Shown: positions 8,643-16,768 of the stretch, in pieces
How positions within the stretch are numbered: position 1 is the first letter of the stretch
How the letters are laid out: each line of letters starts with the position of its first letter
DNA from: Bacteroidota bacterium
GTDB lineage: Bacteria > Bacteroidota > Bacteroidia > Cytophagales > Cyclobacteriaceae
Length of the DNA: 64,000 nucleotides
Assembly: GCA_023428695.1 (NCBI GenBank)
Contig: JAEYWY010000002.1
Span: 186,001-250,000 of the forward strand
Reading direction: 5' to 3'
Made by a program: the position numbers and the translations under genes
The notes under the pieces: model-generated
The model's input: the letters and a program-made list of their open reading frames with translations, nothing else
What the model was told of the DNA's origin: nothing
Database searches by the model: none

Positions 8643-10526
8643 ATGAGCGACCAGATTCTGCATGAGTGCGGCATCGCAATGATCCGCCTGCGAAAACCCC
8701 TCAGCTACTACATCGAAAAGTATGGCCCTACCTACGCCATGAATAAGATGTACATCCTAATGGAAAAGCAGCATAACCGGGGGCAGGATGGTGCCGGGGT
8801 TGCGAATATAAAGATCGACGTTGAATCCGGCCGCCGATACATCAGCAGATACCGTTCAGTCAAGACCGCGCCTGTCGCAGACCTCTTCAGGAAAATCAGC
8901 AAAAAGTACCGTAAAGCACAAAAAGAAGGCAAAGACAAGTTCCGTAATGAGCAATGGCTCAAGGAAAACGTTGCATTCACCGGTGAGATCTGGCTGGGAC
9001 ACTTGCGCTATGGTACTCACGGCCAGAATAGCATTGAAAACGTTCACCCGTTCCTCCGTCAGAATAACTGGCGCAGCCGTAACCTCGTGATGGCCGGTAA
9101 CTTTAACATGACCAACGTTGAAGAACTGTTCGACATCCTTGTTAACCTTGGTCAACATCCGAAAGAAAAAGTTGATACCGTTACCGTGATGGAGAAAATT
9201 GGCCACTTCCTCGACGAAGAGGTTCAATCGCTTTTTGAAAAATATAAGGGCAAGTATTCCAATCGGGAAATATCCGACATCATTGAGAATGAGGTCGACC
9301 TTCAACGTGTACTGAAGCGTGCCTGCAAGGACTTCGACGGTGGTTACACCATGGCCGGAATGATCGGCAGTGGTTCAAGTTTCGTCGTTCGTGATCCAAA
9401 CGGTATCCGCCCTGCGTACTTCTACGCTGATGACGAAGTTGTCGTCGTCGCGTCAGAAAAACCTGCAATCAAAACTGCATTCAATATCGATTACGGTCAG
9501 ATTGAAGAAATCGACCCCGGACATGCGCTGATCATTAACAAGAGCGGTGACTATGCACAGTACCCCATCACCCGCGCCGGCGAAAAGAAATCATGCAGCT
9601 TTGAAAGAATTTACTTTTCGCGTGGTAATGATCCCCATATCTATAAAGAGCGGAAGCAACTTGGAAGGCTGCTCGTGCCTCAGGTTCTGCGCGCGATCAA
9701 TTTCGATCTGAAGAATACTGTTTTCTCCTATATTCCCAATACTGCGGAGACGGCGTTTTATGGATTGATGGCCGGCATTGAAGATTATCTGATCCGGAAA
9801 CAAAAAGACATCATTATTGATCAGAAGCCATCGGTAGATTCTCTTGACGATATTCTCTCATTCCGTCCGAGAATTGAAAAGCTCGTACTGAAGGATGTGA
9901 AACTGCGCACATTCATCACCGATGACGAACATCGCGATGAAATGGTAGCGCACGTCTACGACACCACCTATGAAGTGATCCGGAAGGGTGTTGACACGAT
10001 CGTTGTCATCGACGACTCTATCGTACGCGGTACTACGCTTGAAAAAAGCATTCTTAAGATGCTCGACAGACTTCATCCAAAAAAGATTGTCGTCGTATCT
10101 TCTGCTCCGCAAATTCGCTTCCCTGATTGCTACGGAATCGACATGAGCAAGATGGGTGAATTTGTTGCATTCCGCGCGATGATTGCCTTGCTGCGTGATC
10201 GGGGTAAAGACTACATGCTTGGCGAAGTGTATGAAAAGTGTATTCGGGCCCGCGGTCATCAGAGCCAGCAGAATTACGTCAAACAACTTTACAATCAGTT
10301 TTCAGATGAGGAAATCTCCCTGAAGATCTCTGAAATCTGCCGCCCCGCGGATATGAAAGCCGAACTTGAGATTGTTTTCCAGACCGTTGAAAATCTGCAC
10401 AAGGCAATTCCCTATCATTCCGGTGACTGGTATTTTACCGGCGACTATCCAACTCCTGGCGGAATGAAAGTTGTGAACCGTTCATATGTGAACTTCATGG
10501 ACGGAAGACTGGTGCGGGCGTACTAA
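8643..10526 (+). CDS. Amidophosphoribosyltransferase-like (PurF family) class II glutamine amidotransferase
   Basis: The protein, 627 residues, aligns with PurF along its length: an Ntn nucleophile Cys9 in LHECGIAMI after a short propeptide (compare NEECGVFGI in Bacillus PurF), RGQDGAGV, GHLRYGTHG, RDPNGIRPAYF, YFSRGNDPHIYKERKQLG, the PRPP loop VVIDDSIVRGTT, and SAPQIRFPDCYGIDM. PurF makes phosphoribosylamine from PRPP and glutamine, the first step of purine synthesis. Unlike the usual 470-510 residues, it has extra segments: a basic insertion near residues 78-110 (KISKKYRKAQKEGKDKF), a helical insertion near 175-230, and a C-terminal extension after the PRPP domain. It may be the working PurF or a paralogue of changed specificity. 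Free-standing, convergent with the GT9 gene with only three bases between. Confidence 0.82.
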   Translation: MSDQILHECGIAMIRLRKPLSYYIEKYGPTYAMNKMYILMEKQHNRGQDGAGVANIKIDVESGRRYISRYRSVKTAPVADLFRKISKKYRKAQKEGKDKFRNEQWLKENVAFTGEIWLGHLRYGTHGQNSIENVHPFLRQNNWRSRNLVMAGNFNMTNVEELFDILVNLGQHPKEKVDTVTVMEKIGHFLDEEVQSLFEKYKGKYSNREISDIIENEVDLQRVLKRACKDFDGGYTMAGMIGSGSSFVVRDPNGIRPAYFYADDEVVVVASEKPAIKTAFNIDYGQIEEIDPGHALIINKSGDYAQYPITRAGEKKSCSFERIYFSRGNDPHIYKERKQLGRLLVPQVLRAINFDLKNTVFSYIPNTAETAFYGLMAGIEDYLIRKQKDIIIDQKPSVDSLDDILSFRPRIEKLVLKDVKLRTFITDDEHRDEMVAHVYDTTYEVIRKGVDTIVVIDDSIVRGTTLEKSILKMLDRLHPKKIVVVSSAPQIRFPDCYGIDMSKMGEFVAFRAMIALLRDRGKDYMLGEVYEKCIRARGHQSQQNYVKQLYNQFSDEEISLKISEICRPADMKAELEIVFQTVENLHKAIPYHSGDWYFTGDYPTPGGMKVVNRSYVNFMDGRLVRAY

Positions 10527-10529
10527 CTC

Positions 10530-11531
10530 CTACCACGGCAAATAGAAATCAAACACAAGGTGGTTCATGCAACGAAAATGTCCGCGCGGACATTTAGCGT
10601 ATCCGGTAACAGCACATGGCCGGCATGAAAGTCGATTATTTTCCAGAATAGTAAACCTGCTGTTCACCGGATAGAAACCGAAATCCGTTACCGTGTTTCC
10701 ATAAAGCACAAACGTCTCTTTGCCAAACGCTGAAGCAACGGCGATGAAGTCATTATCGAATGTGAATACAAACCTGCTGTTTTTTATGACGCTCGCCATC
10801 TGATTAAAGCTGAATTTTTCGCAGGCATTGTAGACAATGGCTTTCTTATTAAGCTCTTTCAAACCTTCTTCATAATCATCAGACGAGCCACGTTCGAAGA
10901 ACGCCTGCACAACCTCTCCGGATTCATAATCTTCACTATGTCCCAGCAGGATTACCGGTTTGTTAATGCGATCACACAGTGTGATCATTCTTTCCACTGG
11001 AAGTTTACGTGTATTATAGGGGGCCGAAATACAAAAGACTACATATCCCTTCTGATACGCCTCTGGAAGCCAGTCTGGCGGAACCTCATCGCGATACGGA
11101 ATCTGAAAATCGGGACGCATTCCATCGTTCCGGACATTTAGCGGGGCCGCGACAGCGATATACTGGTCAATCAGATGCATCGGAATCATCTTGTTGATTT
11201 TGATACACGTCAATAGCCACTTCTTCCATTTGCGTTGGTCCAGGCGGAGTACTTTGCCTTTGAAACGAAGCGTCTGCAACCATGAGCCAAAGCTCCCATC
11301 CAGATCCAGTACATAATCATATTCCTGATTTCTACTTGCCTCTGCGTCACCTCCATTGTTCGACGCCCACACCGCCTCCAAATAAGGATTTTCAGCAAGG
11401 ATGCGCTTTCCGGTTTCGTGCGTGAGATAAAAGATCGCTGCATCCTCGAGCTGGATCTTCAACGCCCTGACGAGAACCGTTGAGAAGATTATTTCTCCGG
11501 CAGCCCCGGAATGCATGATCAGCACCTTCAT
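10530..11531 (-). CDS. Glycosyltransferase family 9-like protein (ADP-heptose:LPS heptosyltransferase fold)
   Basis: The N-terminus MKVLIMHSGAAGEIIFST with a following VRALK helix is the GT9 opening (KILVMRxxxxGDxxxTTPVIRALK), although Asp of the GD motif reads Glu here. The C-terminal half has the nucleotide-sugar side of the fold: SRFVFTFDNDFIAVASAFGKETFVLYG. The end is cysteine-rich (LSCRPCAVTGYAKCPRGHF), a feature of several GT9 members that may bind metal. Length 333 residues is normal. GT9 enzymes add heptose or related sugars to lipopolysaccharide on the inner face of the inner membrane; the acceptor here is unknown. There is no LPS cluster around it. Confidence 0.72.
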   Translation of the reverse strand: MKVLIMHSGAAGEIIFSTVLVRALKIQLEDAAIFYLTHETGKRILAENPYLEAVWASNNGGDAEASRNQEYDYVLDLDGSFGSWLQTLRFKGKVLRLDQRKWKKWLLTCIKINKMIPMHLIDQYIAVAAPLNVRNDGMRPDFQIPYRDEVPPDWLPEAYQKGYVVFCISAPYNTRKLPVERMITLCDRINKPVILLGHSEDYESGEVVQAFFERGSSDDYEEGLKELNKKAIVYNACEKFSFNQMASVIKNSRFVFTFDNDFIAVASAFGKETFVLYGNTVTDFGFYPVNSRFTILENNRLSCRPCAVTGYAKCPRGHFRCMNHLVFDFYLPW

Positions 11532-11667
11532 TTATGACGGTCGGTTTAAAGAAAATTAATACTATTTACTATTTTAGAAAGTCCTAAGGCAACATTCGAC
11601 AAAGTCGGGCAGAGAACAATACGAACCCTGAATTCTGCCGGAGAAAAGGAATCCAACAAACAACAAC

Positions 11668-12072
11668 ATGAACTACTGGCTCGTGAAAACTGAACCGGGA
11701 ACATATTCCTGGGACGACCTCGTCAAAGACAAAAAGACCACCTGGGATGGCGTGAGAAACTTTCAGGCCAGGAACAACCTGAAAGCTATGAAGAAAGGCG
11801 ATATGGTGTTCATATATCACAGCGGCGACGATAAGGCGGTCGTTGGAACCGCGAAGGTAACGAAGGAAAGTTTTCCTGACCCGAAGGATGCGGAATGGAT
11901 TGCCGTGGAGCTCTCGGCTCATAAAAAACTGAAAAATCCAGTGACGCTCGCACAAATCAAGGCCGACAAGCGTTTAAGTAATATGACACTCGTAAGAGCC
12001 TCGCGTTTGTCCGTTCAGGCAGTGAAAGAGGATGAGTTCGGATTGGTAATGACTTTAAGCGAAGGAAATTAA
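11668..12072 (+). CDS. EVE domain-containing protein
   Basis: Compact 134-residue protein that is almost entirely an EVE (former DUF55) domain: NYWLVKTEPGTYSWDDL at the start, WDGVRNFQARNNLKAMKKGD in the middle, then VFIYHSGDDKAVVGTAKV. EVE domains share the PUA-like fold and several bind modified bases in DNA or RNA; the aromatic residues around WDGVRN form the known ligand pocket. Its cellular role here is not defined. The next gene begins three bases after its stop, so the two are probably cotranscribed. Confidence 0.9.
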   Translation: MNYWLVKTEPGTYSWDDLVKDKKTTWDGVRNFQARNNLKAMKKGDMVFIYHSGDDKAVVGTAKVTKESFPDPKDAEWIAVELSAHKKLKNPVTLAQIKADKRLSNMTLVRASRLSVQAVKEDEFGLVMTLSEGN

Positions 12073-12075
12073 CTT

Positions 12076-13665
12076 ATGCAAAGGAGCTACGTGTCCATAC
12101 TGGTTTTGTTCCTGCTGATGACATTGGTCACCGGACCACTTGTTGCACAGATCGCACAGCCCTATCGTTATGAGCAAGAACACAAGAATTCGGATGACTA
12201 TTTCAACATCATCTCGCTAAAAGAAGACGGACTCGCTTTGTTTCGCGAACGTGACAAATTCAAACAGAGTAATCGTCTGTGGGAACTGATACTCCTTGAC
12301 AGTACACTCAGGGAAAAAAAGAAGGTAGACCTTGAAATCAAGGAGCGGCACAAGATGGTCGGCTATGAGATTGGTAAGACGAGTTTGTACTTCTTGTTTC
12401 GCACAGGCGACACAAACAAAAATGATTTTGAACTGATCGAAATTTCTTTTGATGGCGAGGACCGTGGACGTTATTCAATCAAGCCTGACCTTGATTTTCG
12501 GTTGACGCATTTTATCAAAGCCGGCGATAACTTCATTTTTGGTGGCTACGTCAGCAACGAGGCTGTAATCCTCCTTTTCGAGCCGGCAGGCGGAAGCATT
12601 CGGGTTCTGCCCGGATTCTTTCAAAAGGATACAGAACTGGTTGACCTTCGTGCAAATCAAAACGGAACGTTCAACACGATTCTGATGGATCGGAGTAACC
12701 GCGGCGAGAAGAAGATTCTGTTCAGAACGTTCGATCCTTCCGGCAAACAATTGCTCGAGGACAACATCTTGTTAGATGAAAATGTCACGCTTCAGACGGC
12801 CATCACGAGTACACTCGAACGCGAGGAATTAATCATCGCCGGGACATGGGGCGACCGGAACGCAAAGCAGTCAAGCGGCTTTTTCACGCTACCCGTAAAT
12901 CCTTTTGCAGACCAAAAGATCAGTTACGTTGACTTTGGGAAACTTGACAACTTCGTTAATTATCTGAATCAGAAACGCGCTGCGAGAATCAAGGAAACCG
13001 CGCGCGAAAAGCCGGTAGACGGACGTGCCCCGTCGTTCTCGGCCTACGTTATGCCGTTTCGGATACTGGAAAATGAGGATGGATTTTACTTGCTGGCTGA
13101 AGTCTATAATCCGGTAAGCAGCAATTCATTTTACTCCGGCAACCCATACTATTACAACCCCTATTTTTCGCCCTACGGATATTCTCCCTATTGGAATGGA
13201 TTCTATTATCCCGCAATGAGCCGGATGTACAGGCCTCATCTCTATGGACCAAATTCCCGTTCAGCCAACGAAATCAAGACCCTCGAAACAGTTGTTCTAT
13301 TGTTGGATGAAAATGGCAAGGTAAAGTGGGATCAAAGTTTTAAATTAGATGAGGTCAGGCTTCCCGGCCTCGAACAGGTTGGAGATTTTACGGTCATACA
13401 GGATTCTGTTTACATCGCCTACAAGAAAGAATCCGATATCTTCGTCAAGTCCGCGGCTTTGTCAGGCGATGGTGTGTCAGAAAATTCCTACAAGGTCAGG
13501 ACGCTTGACGAACAGGACGTAATCCGTTCAGAGAAAGAATTTGAAGGCGGAATCCGCCACTGGTATGGAAAATCATTCTACGTGTGGGGCTATCAGACCA
13601 TCCGGAACGCGTCCAGAAAAGAGCGCGTCAGGGATGTTTTTTATATCAACCGCGTGGACCCATAG
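12076..13665 (+). CDS. Secreted protein of unknown function, first of a tandem paralogue pair
   Basis: 529 residues beginning with a signal peptide (MQRSYVSILVLFLLMTLVTG, cleavage near VAQ). I do not recognise a named family. Many short beta-strand-like units alternate with charged turns, suggesting a beta-propeller-like or repetitive beta structure. The downstream gene is a clear paralogue, sharing the LxLIxLDxxLxxxxxxx opening, SxLFFLFRxxxxNxxDxxL, a VLPGxxxxxxELxxxxxNxxG block, xIAGTxGxRxxxxSxGxF and a lysine/arginine-rich NYLNQKRAARIKE segment. Only this copy carries a Tyr/Pro/Asn-rich insertion near residues 355-385 (PYYYNPYFSPYGYSPYW). Starts three bases after the EVE gene and overlaps the next gene by 32 bases. 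Confidence 0.82.
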   Translation: MQRSYVSILVLFLLMTLVTGPLVAQIAQPYRYEQEHKNSDDYFNIISLKEDGLALFRERDKFKQSNRLWELILLDSTLREKKKVDLEIKERHKMVGYEIGKTSLYFLFRTGDTNKNDFELIEISFDGEDRGRYSIKPDLDFRLTHFIKAGDNFIFGGYVSNEAVILLFEPAGGSIRVLPGFFQKDTELVDLRANQNGTFNTILMDRSNRGEKKILFRTFDPSGKQLLEDNILLDENVTLQTAITSTLEREELIIAGTWGDRNAKQSSGFFTLPVNPFADQKISYVDFGKLDNFVNYLNQKRAARIKETAREKPVDGRAPSFSAYVMPFRILENEDGFYLLAEVYNPVSSNSFYSGNPYYYNPYFSPYGYSPYWNGFYYPAMSRMYRPHLYGPNSRSANEIKTLETVVLLLDENGKVKWDQSFKLDEVRLPGLEQVGDFTVIQDSVYIAYKKESDIFVKSAALSGDGVSENSYKVRTLDEQDVIRSEKEFEGGIRHWYGKSFYVWGYQTIRNASRKERVRDVFYINRVDP

Positions 13666-15187
13666 ATACCTGCTCTGCTTTCTCGTTGTACTTCAGGGAA
13701 TCATTGGTTATGGTCAGGTCGTGCAAACTAATCGCACCGAAATTCCGCTTAACCGAAACGAACCGATGTTTGAAATCGCGCCTTCCAATGCTGAGGGTCT
13801 TTACCTGTATCGCCACCTTCGTATCAATGAAGACTATTTCCTGGAACTGATTCGGCTCGACACCGCGCTCGAACAACAATGGAGCGGCATGATACATACG
13901 GACCCGAAGCTGGAACTGGCAGGCAAACGCAGCACGGGATCGCGACTGTTCTTCCTGTTCAGGCATTCTGAAATAAATCACAGAGATCTGGTTTTGTATG
14001 ACATCCGCCTCGATGACGGGAAGTACGAGAAGCATATCATCCGCAATTTTATTCCGTTTTACCCGACAGATTTCCAGGTGAGTCAACACGCTGCCATCGT
14101 TGGTGGATACTACGGAAACGTACCGGTGGTTTTTTATTACTCCTTTGCTGATCGTAGATCACGCATCCTTCCGGGTCTGTTGAACGAAGCTGGTGAGCTT
14201 TCGCAAGTGCAGATCAACGAAGGCGGTGACTTCACGGTCCTTATCAGCGCTGAACGACTGACAGGGAACAGGACTATTTTCATCAAACATTATGATGAGG
14301 ATGGAAATCTGATGTATCAGATGCCATTGAAGACGGAGGGAAACAAGCATCTGCTCTTTGGAAGGACTGTCAATTACGGGCAGAACATCCAGTTGATAGC
14401 CGGAACGTATGGCAGCCGAAAGTCGGCATATTCGAAGGGTATCTTCCTTGCGCGCATAGACGAAGTCGGGAACCAGGAAGTCCGGTATTACAACTACGGC
14501 GACCTGGGCAACTTTTTTAAATACCTGAAAGCCAAACGCGAGCAACGGATTCGCGACAGGATTGAACGCCGGAAAATCCTGGGCAAAAAAATCCGTTTCA
14601 ACTACCGGTTTATCGTACATGAAATTGTACCACACAATAATCAGTTCGTACTACTCGGCGAGGCGTTCTATCCGAAATACGTACAGGTGGAGAACCGATT
14701 CTCATCATCGTTTTTCTATAACACAACTGCTCCGGCAGGGTTCTATTCGCACAATGGTCGCATTTTTGACGGATACCGCTACACACACGCGGTAATCATT
14801 GGCTTTGACGAGGAAGGACAACTTCTTTGGGACAACAGTTTTGAGATTAACGATGTCAAAACGTTTACACTTGAGCAATTTGTAAAGATCAACACGTACG
14901 AAGACAGGATTGCACTACTTTATCTGTTTCAAAACGAAATCAGGTCAAAGATTATCGAGCGGAACAACGTTGTTGAAGGAAAGACCGTCGAACCGATCCG
15001 CACGTTCAAGGAAGGTGTTACCAATCGCAAGGGGCGATCTGAAAACACCAAAGGCCGGATGGATTACTGGTATCCGGGCTTCTTCTACGCCTACGGGGTC
15101 CAGTACATCCCGGTACCAGGGGGCGAAGAAAGGCGGGTATTTTACGTCAATAAGATCACGTATTCCGACGGGGACGAGGGCCGCTAG
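13634..15187 (+). CDS. Secreted protein of unknown function, second of a tandem paralogue pair
   Basis: 517 residues from the ATG at 13634, chosen because it begins a proper signal peptide (HRYLLCFLVVLQGIIGYGQ); an in-frame ATG at 13541 would add a non-hydrophobic stretch and lie deeper inside the upstream gene. It is homologous along its whole length to the preceding protein, with the same order of motifs (SRLFFLFRHSEINHRDLVLYD, SRILPGLLNEAGEL, LIAGTYGSRKSAYSKGIF, a FFKYLKAKREQRIRDRIERR segment) but without the Tyr-rich insertion, having a shorter FYNTTAPAGFY loop instead. No catalytic motif is apparent. The 32-base overlap with the upstream gene implies coupled translation. Confidence 0.82.
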   Translation: MFFISTAWTHRYLLCFLVVLQGIIGYGQVVQTNRTEIPLNRNEPMFEIAPSNAEGLYLYRHLRINEDYFLELIRLDTALEQQWSGMIHTDPKLELAGKRSTGSRLFFLFRHSEINHRDLVLYDIRLDDGKYEKHIIRNFIPFYPTDFQVSQHAAIVGGYYGNVPVVFYYSFADRRSRILPGLLNEAGELSQVQINEGGDFTVLISAERLTGNRTIFIKHYDEDGNLMYQMPLKTEGNKHLLFGRTVNYGQNIQLIAGTYGSRKSAYSKGIFLARIDEVGNQEVRYYNYGDLGNFFKYLKAKREQRIRDRIERRKILGKKIRFNYRFIVHEIVPHNNQFVLLGEAFYPKYVQVENRFSSSFFYNTTAPAGFYSHNGRIFDGYRYTHAVIIGFDEEGQLLWDNSFEINDVKTFTLEQFVKINTYEDRIALLYLFQNEIRSKIIERNNVVEGKTVEPIRTFKEGVTNRKGRSENTKGRMDYWYPGFFYAYGVQYIPVPGGEERRVFYVNKITYSDGDEGR

Positions 15188-15224
15188 ACCCACCTGCCCT
15201 TGCGTAATATTTGGAACAGAGTTG

Positions 15225-15232
15225 TATATTTG
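15225..15232 (+). promoter_or_regulatory. Candidate -7 element for pyrR-pyrB
   Basis: TATATTTG is an exact TAnnTTTG match, with a TTG at 15200-15202 22 bases upstream. It ends nine bases before the chosen pyrR start, so the 5' untranslated leader would be very short. Its position inside the longer in-frame extension argues against starting pyrR at 15200. Confidence 0.5.
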
Positions 15233-15241
15233 CGCGGCGCC

Positions 15242-15784
15242 ATGCAGAAAAAACTGATTCTCAACTCGGAACTCCTCGATCTTACGATCAACCGCCTGTG
15301 CCAGCAATTAATTGAGAATCACAACGATTTTTCCAATACCGTAATTATCGGTCTTCAGCCCAGGGGCGTTTTTTTCGCGGAAATCCTTCATGAAAAGCTT
15401 CAGCGGGACATCAAAACGAGCATTCCGCTTGGCTATCTCGACGCCACCTTTTACCGCGACGATTTCCGCCGCCGTGACACTCCTGTAACGCCAAACGAAA
15501 CGCGTATTCCGTTTCTTATTGAAGGCAAGCAGGTGGTTTTGGTGGATGATGTGCTGTTTACCGGCAGAACGATTCGCGCTGCTCTCGATGCAATGATCGC
15601 CTTCGGCAGACCGGCAAAGGTTGAATTACTTGTTCTTATCGAACGAAAATATACCCGTGAGTTTCCCATTTCTGCTGACTATGTTGGCAAGGCGGTAAAT
15701 ACGCTCAGCTCTCAGCGTGTACTCGTAGAGTTGGAAGCACAGGGGCATAAACAAAACAAGATCTGGTTGATCAATAAGGATTAG
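15242..15784 (+). CDS. pyrR: PyrR-type uracil phosphoribosyltransferase / pyrimidine operon regulator
   Basis: 180 residues from ATG 15242 (MQKKLILNS), preferred over 15200 because a promoter-like element lies in between and PyrR proteins normally begin this way. The PRPP-binding loop VVLVDDVLFTGRTIRAAL, IIGLQPRGVFFAE and the DATFYRDDF flexible loop are PyrR features. PyrR converts uracil and PRPP to UMP, and in Firmicutes it also binds pyr mRNA leaders to cause attenuation. The pyrB ATG follows directly after the stop, so it belongs to the de novo pyrimidine pathway operon. No PyrR-binding leader is visible, so RNA-binding regulation of this operon in cis looks unlikely. Confidence 0.92.
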   Translation: MQKKLILNSELLDLTINRLCQQLIENHNDFSNTVIIGLQPRGVFFAEILHEKLQRDIKTSIPLGYLDATFYRDDFRRRDTPVTPNETRIPFLIEGKQVVLVDDVLFTGRTIRAALDAMIAFGRPAKVELLVLIERKYTREFPISADYVGKAVNTLSSQRVLVELEAQGHKQNKIWLINKD

Positions 15785-16717
15785 ATGGCAATGTCAAAAC
15801 TAAGTCAAAAACATCTCCTGGGAATCAAGGACATCACGAGAGAAGATATTGAACTTATTTTTGAGACCGCCGACACATTCAAGCAAGTCATCAACCGTCC
15901 GATAAAAAAAGTCCCCTCCCTTCGCGACGTAACAATCGCCAACGTGTTTTTTGAAAACTCGACGCGCACACGCCTTTCATTCGAACTTGCACAAAAGCGA
16001 CTTTCCGCGGACGTAATCAACTTCAGTGCATCAAACAGCTCAGTCAAGAAAGGAGAAACACTACTTGATACGGTGAACAATATTCTGGCAATGAAGGTGG
16101 ACATGATTGTGATGCGTCACGCCAGCGCGGGAGCTCCTCACTTTCTGTCGCGTCATATTAAAGCAAATATTGTGAATGCGGGTGATGGCACACACGAACA
16201 TCCCACTCAGGCTCTGCTTGATGCGTTCTCGATTCGTGAAAAGCTCGGCGAAGTTGCAGGAAAAAAAGTCGCGATCATCGGTGATATCTTGCATTCCCGG
16301 GTCGCTTTGTCAAACATCTTCGCACTACAGAAACTCGGTGCGAAAGTGATGGTGTGTGGCCCGCCGACACTACTTCCCAAATTCATCGGAAGCCTCGGTA
16401 TTGAAGTGGAGTTCGATGTCATGAAGGCGTTGCAATGGTGCGACGTGGCAAATGTACTGCGCATTCAACTTGAGCGACAGCAAATCAAATACTTCCCGTC
16501 GCTGCGCGAATATTCTCTCTACTACGGTATTTCCCGTCGCATGCTCGATAGCCTCAACAAGAAGATTACGATCATGCACCCCGGCCCCATTAACCGCGGC
16601 GTCGAACTAAGCAGTGACGCAGCCGACTCGGAACACTCCATTATCCTGGATCAGGTTGAAAATGGCGTCGCCGTTCGTATGGCCGTCTTATACCTGCTGG
16701 CCGGTGCCGCCGGGTAA
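15785..16717 (+). CDS. pyrB: Aspartate carbamoyltransferase, catalytic subunit (PyrB)
   Basis: Transfers the carbamoyl group of carbamoyl phosphate to aspartate, the committed step of pyrimidine synthesis, in the cytoplasm. Motifs: FFENSTRTRLSFELAQKRL (carbamoyl phosphate STRT loop), VMRHASAGAPHFLS, GDGTHEHPTQALLDAFSI, and MHPGPINRGVELSS. 310 residues is the standard length. No regulatory pyrI follows, as in many bacteria with B- or C-type enzymes. ATG 15785 abuts the pyrR stop; a second in-frame ATG at 15791 is also possible. Confidence 0.96.
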   Translation: MAMSKLSQKHLLGIKDITREDIELIFETADTFKQVINRPIKKVPSLRDVTIANVFFENSTRTRLSFELAQKRLSADVINFSASNSSVKKGETLLDTVNNILAMKVDMIVMRHASAGAPHFLSRHIKANIVNAGDGTHEHPTQALLDAFSIREKLGEVAGKKVAIIGDILHSRVALSNIFALQKLGAKVMVCGPPTLLPKFIGSLGIEVEFDVMKALQWCDVANVLRIQLERQQIKYFPSLREYSLYYGISRRMLDSLNKKITIMHPGPINRGVELSSDAADSEHSIILDQVENGVAVRMAVLYLLAGAAG

Positions 16718-16742
16718 CGCACACAGCTTTCCCCGATTTTGT

Positions 16743-16750
16743 TAATTTTG
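16743..16750 (+). promoter_or_regulatory. Candidate -7 element for the cystathionine beta-synthase gene
   Basis: TAATTTTG matches TAnnTTTG and lies 18 bases before the ATG at 16769. No clear TTG is seen at the expected -33 spacing. Confidence 0.38.
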
Positions 16751-16768
16751 AATCTGAACGTATTCAGC

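Noticed and set aside
13541..13633. Longer N-terminus for the second tandem paralogue
   Set aside because: It adds a polar stretch in front of a good signal peptide and lies inside the upstream coding region.
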